Assembly (NCBI GenBank): GCA_020746875.1
Contig: JAGTJL010000021.1
Span: forward strand, 62,001 to 126,000
DNA from: Rhexocercosporidium sp. MPI-PUGE-AT-0058
Lineage: Eukaryota > Ascomycota > Leotiomycetes > Helotiales
DNA length: 64,000 nucleotides
Direction of reading: 5' to 3'
The translations under genes were made by a program, and so were the position numbers. Shown here one piece after another: positions 54,398 through 64,000 of the stretch (its first letter is position 1; the number at the start of each line of letters is the position of its first letter). The notes beneath the pieces were generated by a model that saw only the letters and a list, made by a program, of their open reading frames with translations, was not told where the DNA came from and searched no databases.

Positions 54398-55483
54398 CGC
54401 TGTGGAATATGTTGAAGCTTGAAACCTGACGCTCGAGATCACATTGTGATAATTAAAAGTCTGCTTTGCATTGAAGCTGGAAAGAAAGGAGCCGAAGATC
54501 AACTGTGTTCATCTTCGGAGGCCGAATCACGTGGGTAAGAAGAGACTCTGAATAGCCAGAATAATACACCAATCCCAACCTGTAGCTCTTCCCTCCTTTA
54601 TTTCTGGAGAGAATATTGACTCTAGAATTGACATCGGTACAGATTGAGGTCGTGGGATTATTCCCTTAGACATTGAATTGTGCTCACCGCCTGGATATTC
54701 TGCCAGAGTAGGACAAGACAAGGACAAGAAAGACAAGATGCCTAGAGGAACTAAACAACTGCCAATTGATGTCAAGCAAATAAGGGTGTTGAGCTTGAGC
54801 AGAGAACTGATCTAGACTTCTTGTATATCAACTACCTACAGATATGGCTTTGCAGGAAAGATTGTAAAGATATCCAGGATGAAGAAAGCAGCAGTTCATT
54901 TGTTGAAGCATAAGCAGCCTCAGATGTGAATACCAGAGCAGGTATTGAACGGCAGCTCAAAGCGAGGGCAAACTTCAACTTCAAATCAGGAAATACCTGA
55001 TATTTACACAAATAAGTATATATATGTGAAACATTCCAATTGCTGTCCTGAAAGATGCAAAGTTCTCTCTCGCAACAGCCGGCAGTGTCTAGACACCAAG
55101 CGAGCCGCATTGCCGCCACCACTGACTGGCCTGGACTGCACTCAACTCCAAACCCACCGGGACCACCTCCTATCCACCCAATTGGGGGACCCTCATTACA
55201 CCCGTCCAACCTTCAAGCCACCTACCTCCCTTCCACGGAGACAGCAGCGACGACGACGACAACAACAACAACAACATCTGCAACATTCACTTGACAACTT
55301 GACTGTTTTCAAGTCTCGAGCTGCAACCTCCACCAATCTGCGAGTCCAATCCACCTGCGAGCAGCCCACCAGGATCAACCCCCGTTTCGAAACCTCCCAT
55401 CGTTCGATCAATCATTCGATTCCTCTCCAAATCCGGCACCGCAGAATCCAACACAATACAGTGGATCACAAACCGTAGCAGAC
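54398..55483. promoter_or_regulatory. divergent intergenic region with trinucleotide repeat leader
   Basis: About 1.1 kb between the transferase and the YTP1-like gene. The plus-strand leader at 55241-55275 holds CAG/CGA/CAA trinucleotide repeats. Ser/Thr/Gln-rich frames across it are repeat artefacts. Many C/A-rich words precede the YTP1-like ATG. Confidence 0.5.
55241..55275. repeat. CAG/CGA/CAA trinucleotide repeat
   Basis: A short imperfect run ending in five CAA units, in the presumed 5' leader of the YTP1-like gene. Confidence 0.75.
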
Positions 55484-57085
55484 ATGGCGCGCATAAGCCT
55501 CTCGTCGCTGACGCCCTCGCTGGCCTTCTCCCTGGCAGTTATTCTTTCTGCGAAAGGAAACAGCGTCGTTGCACACGGAGGAGAACACGAGATGTCAAAG
55601 ATAGTTACTGGAGAATGGATTTCCGATGATCCGATTGTATGTCTATGGGTGGTATTGGTACAACGGAGCGAATACTGATGGAGAGACTAGGATGCGATAT
55701 TATGGATTCATATCCTACTGATGATGTTGTCTTTCGGCATCATCTTCCCTACTGGAATGGTTCTAGGGGTACGTTTCTCTTCTCCAGATACAGGAACGGG
55801 ATCAGAACTGACTCTTTACAGATAGTGAGAAACCGCTGGCATGTCCCCCTCCAAATCTTAGGAACCCTCATTGCCGTACCAGCCTACTTCCTAGGCCACC
55901 TGCATAAAGGCCGAGCATTCTCACACAACGTCCACGCCTCCTTCGCGAACTGGCTGATGCTGATGCTGATCGTTCAAATCGTATTCGGGCTCTACTTGAA
56001 ATTCCACATCACGAAGGGCTTCCATGGCAAGATCCGCAAAGTGGCTGTCCACGGACATGGGATTGTCGGAAAGGCCATGCCGGTTGTGGCGTGGGTGCAG
56101 ATGCTGTTTGGGGGGATTACGGCGCTTGGATTCTGCAGAGACGATCATCTGGGGCAGTGTCTTGCGCATTTCATCATGGGGAGTGCGTTTATCGGATATG
56201 GGATTATCCTCACGCTTATGATGTTGGTGGGACAGGCGTGGTTGAAGAGATCTGGTCGCAGTCAGGAGTTCTTCGACTCGGCGCTCATTGCAGCTTGGGG
56301 GTGTGTGAACACGTTTACGGAACATAGATGGGGAGGTGCCTGGGTTGCGAACGATATCCAGCATACCACCATGGGTGTTATTTGGTGGTGTGCGGGCTTG
56401 ACCGGAGTGTGGTTGAGCAGGAAGAGGGATGGAGCGCCGAAGAGGAATTTCGTGCCTGGATTTGTCATTTTGTTGACAGGCTGGGCTATGTCTGGACATC
56501 CGCAGCATTTGCCGCTCAGCACCATGGTGCATGTTGTGTTTGGGTATACTTTGATGGCGGCTGGATTGGCGAGAATTATCGAAGTTGCATTTGTGTTGAG
56601 GGATCATGCCACAACGGAGGATGGCGAGGCTAATAGCTTCCAATACATTGCGCCCTTCGTAAGTTGCCCCTGTCGAACTCACCAAGAAAGTAGCTGGAAC
56701 AAAGCTAACGCTCCTCTAGCTCCTCTACGCATCCGGCTTCCTCTTCATGGGCGCTACAGAAGAGCAAATGCAACTCATCTCCGACGCAGGAATAACCCAC
56801 GTCTCCTACGTCCTCGTCCTCTACTCCTTCGCCTTCCTCATCTTCCTCTTCACCAACATGCTACTGCACCTCTACGCAGTCAACTCCTCTCCTCCCGTCC
56901 CACCGAAGGATATTGATGCGCCAGCGAGAGCGCCGAGATTACCAAGGATAAATGGGCATAATCCGAGCGACAGCAGGCAGATCCGGGATGCGGAGGAGTT
57001 TGAGCTTGAGGGGTTGATGAGTGAGGATGATGGAGGACCGGAGAGTCCTAGTACGTTGGGGAGGAATAATGAGACGAGGGTTTAG
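55484..57085 (+). CDS. YTP1-like polytopic membrane protein
   Basis: Four exons (55484-55636, 55691-55768, 55822-56658, 56720-57085) give 477 residues. A signal peptide (SLAFSLAVILSAKGNSVVAH) is followed by DUF2427-like first helices: ILWIHILLMMLSFGIIFPTG, then VPLQILGTLIAVPAYFLGH, then HASFANWLMLMLIVQIVFGL. Their arrangement of His in membrane segments (FLGH, AVHGHGIVG) recalls cytochrome b561-type haem ligands. The YTP1 domain continues with FFDSALIAAWGCVNTFTEHR, DIQHTTMGVIWW and GHPQHLPLSTMVHVVFGYTL. The hydrophilic acidic C-tail is probably cytosolic. Yeast YTP1 has no known function; a redox role is only inference from the histidines. The reading frame is clean through all introns. Confidence 0.9.
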
Positions 57086-59186
57086 GTTGATATTTTGATT
57101 TGGTTTGGAGAGGAAGGTATGCTAGCGGGGGAAGTGTACATTTGAGAAAACAGCAGAGATGGGTTTGGTTCCTGGGTGTGTTCCTGCATATATTGGCGTT
57201 TGGGCGATGGCTTGCATAATTATGTGGGTGGAGCGAATAGAGTATAGGAATAATACATACACTTTTGCTTAGAGACTACGTCTGCTTGACTCTTATATCC
57301 TAGTTGACCTTGGGCTGGGTTTTGTTTTGGAGGAGAGCTTGGTAAGGTAAAGCTAAGCAGAGGAGCACTCCCGGCAACGTGCAGATTGACCCATCTGACC
57401 TTAACTCCAACCAAAGGAGAGGCTTCGGCATGTATAAAGTACCTTAAAGAGTGGGTGATCTGCGATCTGATCTCTGTCCTTTTGCTTTTCTTTTGCTTTA
57501 CTTAATATACTTACTTCATTCACCCTTCTCTTGCTGGTTCCCTCGTGAATGCTCAAATGAGTCCTATCATGTGAGGAAGTGGCGGTCGAAAGGAGAGGGT
57601 ATCTAGTGGACCAGAGATACAACACCCCTTTGATGAGCATTGAGCACTCTTTCTCTATCTAGGATAGAACCGAGAATAGGTGAACTGTGAGTATTTTTTG
57701 GTAACAGGATTCCATATGTCATATATTCTTTCAGTACTTTCCAGACCTGCCTGGTATTTGAGGGTGGATTTTAACGTTTTGATTCTCCTTGGATATTTCC
57801 GATCTGTTTTTACTGCTTCGTAGAGGAACGAGAGGGTGGATGGGTGATAGCGATAGCCCCGTCGTGGGGTAGGTAAGTAAGTGAGTGAGTGAAAGAAAAG
57901 AAAAACTATCACGTAGCTAAATGAGTGCACCCCTCCCCCCGGCAGGAGCTCGATTCAAAGTCAAGAATAGAGTAAACACAAATGTCTTCAAAGCTGACTA
58001 AGCATCTAGATCAACTAGACCTCTCGAGCCCAGACTTGAACACTCAAGTCTGAAATGAATATCACGAAGCGGAGATACAGTAGAGATTTCTATGAAAACA
58101 AGTGACAAAAAAAACCAAACGTATAAGGACGAGGTCATGGACTCTTAAACGAGGAAAATACTAAAAGTAGATAATGAGAAGAACAGCAATATTATTAGCA
58201 CAAGGAGACTAAAGAGGCAAAAGGAAATAGCGGAGCTTAGTCGTGTGTTATTTTTTTTATTTTTAAGGTCCGTTGTTTACATTGCCTCGCTTCTCGCCGC
58301 CCTCCTCAATCCGCTTAGCTAGCCACTATGCTATCCTTTCGTGGTAGGGTCAAAATAGAGTAAAATACTACTTGTTAAATTAATACCAGCTACTTGTCTT
58401 CCAAGACTCTTCCTATTTTCACTCATAAGATATCACGTTAAGACCACGAATATAGTTGGTTGAGGTTTCAAAAAAAGAGTTATGATACATTCATCAAGCT
58501 ACTCTGCATGCTACGAGATGAATTCTCCTTCCTATCGCTCTTATTCTATCTTGCCCTATCCATGCCAGCAATGCAAGAAGCAAGCAAGCAAGCAAGTAAG
58601 CCACTAGCCCCTTCCCCCCTTCTCTTCCTGCCTCAGTTACAGCCAATCACTTCGCAGGTCTGAACATCCATGCCTATCATACAATCCACCAGTTCCTCTT
58701 ACACATCTGCACGCTTGCGCGTCTTCGTCTTCGCCTTTCTCTCCGTCCTGAGACGCTCGTTCTGTGTTCCCAATTTGGTATCCTGTGCTATAATACAACC
58801 CAACCCCCCTGAAGCTCATCCAAGCCACAGCCAACCCCAAAGTAACCGCAAACGCAAAGAGCACCCGCTCTGTTTTTGTCCCGAATCGAAAGTGTAACGC
58901 CTCGCTACTCCTGTAGCGTGGTTTGTATCCAGCTTAACACACGCACGCAGCTATTGAGAAAAAAAAAAGAAAATGACATGAGCAAGAAAGCAAGAATAAG
59001 CACGGTACACGCCTCCCTCCCAGCCAGTCGTTGAAAACAAACTATGATCAGATCCTCAGATCGAATGCATAGTGAAGCAAATCGACCGCCAACCTCAGCA
59101 AATTAAAAAGCAGGAGACTTCTCATCCGGGTTTAGAAAGAGTGAGCGAGCACCTTCTAGATTGTTCATCACCTGAGGTTACAGTGC
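57086..59186. other. 2.1 kb intergenic region between convergent genes
   Basis: Holds AT-rich, low-complexity DNA (58080-58460) and a CAAG-type repeat at 58576-58598. A minus-strand exon candidate at 58637-58955 is listed separately. Nothing else was recognised. Confidence 0.45.
58637..58955 (-). CDS. candidate exon of a small membrane protein
   Basis: A minus-strand frame of about 106 codons is open from a possible splice acceptor (GTGTTAAG, near 58940) through GYKPRYRSSEALHFRFGTKT, ERVLFAFAVTLGLAVAWM (a membrane helix), SFRGVGLYYSTGYQIGN and an acidic, then Cys-rich tail. A T-tract and CTCAATAG just upstream also look like an intron end. No start exon could be placed and no family was recognised. 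The true C-terminus may differ. Confidence 0.35.
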
Positions 59187-61504
59187 TCAGTTCCTCCGCA
59201 TACTGTTACTCCGCCCCACAGTACCGAGACCGAACCATTTCTTGCCCTTGGTGGTGTCTTCATCCTTCGGATGCCCATCGCCAATCGATGTAGCATTCAC
59301 ACTGTCCCGTCTTGTATGACCTGGAACCTGTTGCTCCTCCTGGTTATCAACGAAGGATCCAGCTCTCCTAGAGGATACCACGCCGGAAGCAGGTCTGTAG
59401 CTCTGAGCAGGCCTCGAACGCATGATTGGGGGAGGAGTAGCTCTGGCTTGTGCTTCTTCCGCATGACCACCATTAGGATTTGCATTGTCTGCGAAGTAAC
59501 CCGATGAGCGATTAGGATTCATAGCTTTAGGACGTGGTAGACCTTGGCTGAACGAAGTCTTGGTTGGGCTAGATGATGGAGGAGCAGATTCACCACGACC
59601 AAACATTCGTAAATTAGGAATCCGTGACTTCTTCTCCTTGGAAACAGGCGATTCGCTTGGTGGTTGCACAGAAGCTGGATTCGATTTGCGGAGTTTGGTC
59701 ACTGCCGATAGACTGGAGCGACGGTCCGGAAGTTCTGGTTTTGGAGTCGTGTCGATAGGGATAGTTCCATATTGGGGAGAGTCGTCATATCGATAGTTCA
59801 TGACTGTGTCGTCGCTTTGAGGATGGTCGGTTATACTTGAGCGGCGAAGCGTGTCATAGCGAGATGCAGTATGAGTAGGAAGAGCAGGCTCGTAACCTCG
59901 TCCCCAGTCCCCACCGGAGAAGGAAAACATGTCTGGTGCTACGATGTGCTTGCGACGTGGGTACTTGGCTGAATATGTGCTCAACGTACTTGATACGCTT
60001 CCAGCATCGGTGTTGTCTTCTTGAGGCGTATCCCATCCGTGACCTTCACGTCTGCTCGTGACCGTCTCTCCAGCACTTCTTGGGCGGATAGAGATTTGGG
60101 ACTGAAAGGCTCGGTGCGCCGTCTCCGGGAATGTGGATGTGCTGTTGAGGAATGTGCTGTCCATGTGATTTTGTGACAGGGTCTCGGTAGAACATCTGAA
60201 ATTCCTCAATGTGTTGGTACTAATGGTGTCCGGAGTAGGAGGAAGAGTATGTTGACGTTCGAAATTCTTCTTCTCCGTAGACAACTGACGGATGTCTCGA
60301 GATCTGCGCCTATCTTTGAGAGTGGCATCTCTTGCCGAATTGAGTCCTTTCTCCGTTTTCTCCAAGGTATGTTTCAGCTTCTCGAGACGTTGCAATGGCG
60401 ATTCCAAGACGTCGTTGATGGACAAGAATTGACTCTTTCGAAGACTTTGAATTGCTCTTGGTGGGGTGGCAACGGGTATAGGACGATCATCAACCCATTT
60501 CTCGACCGAGGAGGATTTTCTGTGTCTTCTTGGTTCCTCGGGCTCGTCTAGTGAGAGTGGGGGTAATTTGTTGCCATATACGCTAACAAAAGAACTCTCG
60601 CTCAGTATACTGAGTCTCGGACTATCCATTCCATCGTTGGCCTCCTCTGATAACTTCGGCAGTGTAGAGTCGCTGTGGCCATTGTAGGGAAGGTACAGAC
60701 TCCTCAAGGCCTCGTTACCTTCGGTTGTTTCCGACAGGAATGACGGCATTCGGGAGATCTTCTTTGGCAACGGCAGGGATTCCTTTTCGAACTGGGGCGG
60801 GGAGCTCGAGAAATCCTCCTGAGGAAAGTATCCGGGTTCGTAATTCGCATCGAACGCCTTGACATCCTCCCTCTCCTGCATCAACCTGTCGACCTTCTCC
60901 TCCAGTTGGACGATGATCCCCACAGCCTCCTCAACAGCCTGGTCTCTCTTCTCCAACTCCGCCAGCAGATCATCGTTGATCTCTGCCAATTCAGCCTGCT
61001 CTTCGAGCTTCTTTTCCGCAGCCTCCAGCTTCGCCTCTAATGTTTCCTGGCGTTGGCGACGATGGAAAAGCTCGAGCTTGAGGTCAAAGTTCTGTTTGTG
61101 CAACGTCGACACAGCCTGCAGGATATTAGCCGCGATCTACATACAATCCTTGCCGTCCAACTCACATCTTCGATCTGCTTGACTCCCATATTCTTCCCTG
61201 GAGCGATCCCACTTGAACTCGGTCTGCGATCCTCTCTGCTACCCTTTACTGGTGAGCTCTGTAAGCCTCTCTCGGTCAAATCGATGCTCCTCCGTCTCTG
61301 CCTCGCGCTCTCGACCTTCCGCTCCCTCAATCTATCCTGCAGCAGACTCCCCGACACTCCTCTCGCCGTCAGATCCTGAACTCGTTGTGGCAGATGCGCG
61401 GTCGAACTGTTGCTCGAGCTGGGCGTCATTCTCGTATTGCTGCTTGCGCTGGACTCTGGTCGCGGCAGAGCTCGAGCCCTTCTCGATCCCACGCTCTCCT
61501 CCAT
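59187..61504 (-). CDS. centrosomin-motif (CM1 / Cnn_1N) microtubule-organising-centre protein
   Basis: Two exons (61166-61504, 59187-61115) give 755 residues. The Ser/Arg-rich N-terminus leads at about residue 105 into the CM1 motif, GVKQIEDAVSTLHKQNFDLK followed directly by LELFHRRQRQETLE. This is the short conserved helix by which Cnn, CDK5RAP2, Mto1 and Aspergillus ApsB bind and activate gamma-tubulin complexes. A coiled coil follows (about 135-200: LEAAEKKLEEQAELAEINDD). The remaining 500 residues are disordered and Ser/Pro/Arg-rich, with few fixed motifs, ending KKWFGLGTVGRSNSMRRN. Filamentous ascomycetes keep a short CM1 protein of this layout besides ApsB; which one this is cannot be settled here. 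The start at 61504 was chosen over an upstream frame without coding character. Confidence 0.85.
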
Positions 61505-63530
61505 CTTCTTTCTACCTATATGCGGACGGCAGACTGACTGATTGATGAGCGGGAGGGTGCGTTTGGTATGGTTATTGCGCGCGAGGTATATCAGAACCAA
61601 CGATGCTCGATCTCGGTAACGGGCGGTGAAGGGAGGTGCAGTCGGGTTGGCGCGTTGGAGATGTGCTCCCCAATTGATTCTTGTGGTGCGATCAGAGGGC
61701 GGTGAGTGTGTATTATTATTCGATGTGTCTGGTTGTCCGATGTCACATCGCGCAGATTGGATCGGATGCAAGGCAATGCGCCGTGTTTGGGGAGAAGGTG
61801 AAACTTTTGATGTCAGTTAGGAGAAGTGAATGTGGTTGACTGACGGCAGGAGACCAAGAACGGGGAAGTCGCAGCTGCCGATGAGGTTGAAGTTGAAGTT
61901 GTAGTTGAAGGTGAAGGTGAAGTTGAAGTTGAGAGAACAGTTGAAACGGAGAACCAGACGAAGGGGAGAACGACAAGAGAACCTGGAAGAGACAAGGGTG
62001 ATACCGATGATCAGGCAGGGCCCAGTCTGAGGAGAACAGGGGGAAGGCAGTTGTTGGTTTCCTTCCTACCTTCCTTCTTCCTCTGCACAAAGGAAACGCC
62101 GGGCCAAAGCTGAATTGAACGGGGGAAGAGAGGCAAGGGGAGGGGGAGGGAGGGTAGGATGGGGATGATTCTCTTGCGAGCACAAGCACAAGCACAACGT
62201 ACGAGTGAGTACAAGGGTTCGGAAGTGGTTCACACAAAGCAAGGGAAAGCAAAGCAAAGCAACAAAGTAGATAGGTACAACCACGAAACACAAAACACGG
62301 AATACGTACCTGAGGATCTCGCCGACCAATGTCACCACCAATTGATGTTGTTTTGTGTTGGTACAGTAGAGTACATAGAGATATCGTCCTCCACGATGTG
62401 ATGTCCTCTCCTCTGACGAACCTCTCTCACAGTCAATTTACCTCTTGTTACCTGATCTCCCACGTACAACCAACCATCGGTACAGTAAGGGATAACAGAG
62501 CGAGGATCACTCTGCGCACACGCCCCTTTTCCCATCCACAGAGGGCTACTCCGTAAGTAGATTGAACTGAACGCCTTCGTCCTTGGTTTCTGACAAGCGG
62601 CCGGGGTACGTAAGGGACGTAAGGTACCATCGCGCATTTCCACTTCCTCTCTGAGCCATTTCTCAGTCGGTAGTGCTAGATTATGCAACCTCCAACGCGC
62701 TATGGAAGGACTAACAAAATCTCAAATCCAATCAATGGTCAGTCGCATACTTAGTACTAAGTATCTTCCGCCTTCAAATCCTCCCTTGCGGCCTCCCACC
62801 CACTCACAGTTGTAGAAGCAGGGCTCAAAAAGGGGCAATCACATCGTTTCCGATCCCTCTCATCATCACTAACCCCCGATCAGGACTTTGTGCACATTTG
62901 ATGTATTCCTTCACAAGTGTGATGGTGGACGCTATTGGCCGCTTTGATGCCCTTTCGATGCCCAATCCATGGTTGGTGCAGGGAGGGAATGGCCCGATCC
63001 CCGACCAACACCAAAACCAAGACCAGGACTAAGACCGGGAGACGGTCCCTGCCGATGGCCCCCGGAGAATTCATGCTTCTCTAGGTTTAGACTTGGGCCT
63101 GTCGAACCATGGGCCTGGTTGGGGGATGGGGGATGGATTTGATTGGTGGAGAGGAGGAGAAAAGGAAGACGAAGGATTGGGTGATTAAGAAGAGATGGTC
63201 AAGGAACGAAAGCCTGACGGAAAGATGTGATGAGGTAGGATAGAGGGGGGACGGGATAGAGGCGGGATGCTCCAAGTAAAAGAGAAAAACTTTGAAGTTG
63301 TTTGATGACGGAGAAAGAAATCCGAAGCGCATACTTCAATAATTGGGTATCTAGGGCAAGGTGCGTAAATGGAGGAATTTTAGTTTGGAAAACTCTAAAC
63401 ATTCTACTAGCATCTAGCATCTGCAAGAGACAACTCACTTCCGACGAGTCAAGTCTCTGAGCTGAGCTGAGGGAGATTGCTGGCGTATCGGGTACATATT
63501 TTAAAGAATGTTTCCTACATCCGGTTCAGC
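61505..63530. other. 2 kb upstream region of the CM1 gene, right-hand gap
   Basis: A hexanucleotide-like GAAGTT/GAAGGT repeat lies at 61881-61932. C/T-rich stretches at 62080-62160 could be a promoter or leader. A minus-strand frame of 118 codons (62332-62688) lacks recognisable features. CCAAGACCAGGAC-type short repeats lie at about 63003-63035. No supported gene. Confidence 0.45.
61881..61932. repeat. GAAGTT-type minisatellite
   Basis: About eight imperfect copies of a (G/T)TTGAA / GGTGAA hexamer in the leader/promoter region of the CM1 gene. Confidence 0.7.
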
Positions 63531-63740
63531 ATGAGTGAGGATGTCTGGGATCGTATTCCCCGCGAGCGCCTTGTCGTTTTTCTCCATCGTTCTCAAAGCT
63601 CTGAAAAGTTCTTGGAGCTTTATAAGATCGACGAGTATGATCTTCAAGCGAGAGTCTCGTTCAGCAGGCCTTTCCTTGTAGCCCGTTATGATGACGATCG
63701 CCTTCCTCTTTCCCGTTTGATTAAGGCGGCTGAGAATTAA
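63531..63740 (+). CDS. possible small protein, 69 aa
   Basis: Open frame MSEDVWDRIPRERLVVFLHR, then KFLELYKIDEYDLQARVSFS, ending RLPLSRLIKAAEN. It has balanced amino-acid use, an ATG in fair context and no low-complexity sequence, so it may be a gene or the first exon of one. Nothing is recognised. Confidence 0.3.
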   Translation: MSEDVWDRIPRERLVVFLHRSQSSEKFLELYKIDEYDLQARVSFSRPFLVARYDDDRLPLSRLIKAAEN

Positions 63741-64000
63741 AAGCCACGCAAAAGTGCTTGGTTCGTTGCCTGGACTGTAATGTACAACACTGGCAATGTC
63801 AACCATTCAATACTAAACACTGCTTCCACAATAAAGTCCCCTTTTTGATCAGCCAATATCATAACTTCATCTTCTTGTTTGTTTACTGCCGCCTACGCCA
63901 AAAGAACATCTTGGAGGGGCAAGAAAACGGATTCATCAACCCGACAGAAGTCTTGGCCCGCAGCCGAACTTCAACATCATCGTGATGGCCTCAAGCGAGG
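63741..64000. other. window end, nothing recognised
   Basis: The last 260 bases hold short frames only. Confidence 0.4.

Noticed and set aside
55921..56685. Minus-strand frame of 254 codons opposite the YTP1-like gene
   Set aside because: His/Arg/Gln-rich antisense shadow of a conserved membrane protein.
61743..62291. Minus-strand frame of 182 codons rich in Leu, Ser and Pro
   Set aside because: Low complexity generated by the GAAGTT and CT repeats; no start context or family.
1..64000. CRISPR arrays, bacterial operons, riboswitches, rRNA genes
   Set aside because: The window is fungal nuclear DNA; no spaced direct-repeat array or rRNA-like sequence was seen.

Overview
This window comes from the nuclear genome of a filamentous ascomycete (Pezizomycotina). 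The genes have short GT..AG introns of about 40-140 bases. Several families are typical of that group: Pth11/rhodopsin-like membrane proteins, NpgA-type phosphopantetheinyl transferase, Arp1-like amidase and YTP1-like proteins. Old repeats carry C-to-T decay of the kind left by repeat-induced point mutation (RIP). I cannot name the species.

The left third (about 1-18.4 kb) is an accessory, repeat-rich compartment. AT-rich decayed DNA (1-1300) is followed by a Pth11-like membrane protein (3.2-4.9 kb, minus). Three small terminal-inverted-repeat elements stand in a row at 5.0-6.1 kb, just upstream of a secreted FAD-linked oxidase (6.4-8.2 kb). Then comes a transposon graveyard: a hAT BED-finger fragment, an LTR-retrotransposon integrase fragment, and a decayed Tc1/mariner element whose inverted repeats are still visible (9.95-11.28 kb). 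A full-length but dead ZNFX1-like RNA helicase/NFX1-finger gene follows (11.7-17.5 kb, minus), broken mainly by CAA/CAG-to-stop changes.

The second part (18.5-33.4 kb) looks like a secreted and secondary-metabolism region. It holds a GH25-type lysozyme with two cysteine-rich modules and a cytochrome P450 divergent from a class I terpene synthase. An Fe(II)/2-oxoglutarate dioxygenase, a secreted PAF-acetylhydrolase-like esterase and an amidase with an Arp1-like N-terminus follow. P450, terpene synthase and dioxygenase together make a plausible small terpenoid cluster: a cyclase plus two oxidative tailoring enzymes, with the esterase as a possible fourth member. All reading frames reconstruct cleanly through their introns.

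The right half (35.3-64 kb) is core genome: a GT8 glycosyltransferase, a STRAP-like WD40 protein, DOA1/PLAA (WD40-PFU-PUL ubiquitin factor), mitochondrial ATP synthase subunit g, a DHDPS-family aldolase, an orphan 578-residue protein, NpgA-type phosphopantetheinyl transferase, a YTP1-like membrane protein and a centrosomin-motif (CM1) protein. Intergenic spaces here are long and hold simple repeats, one degenerate coding stretch and a few small doubtful ORFs.

Exon boundaries were worked out by eye from splice signals, reading frame and family conservation. For every spliced gene described as intact the exon lengths sum to a multiple of three.
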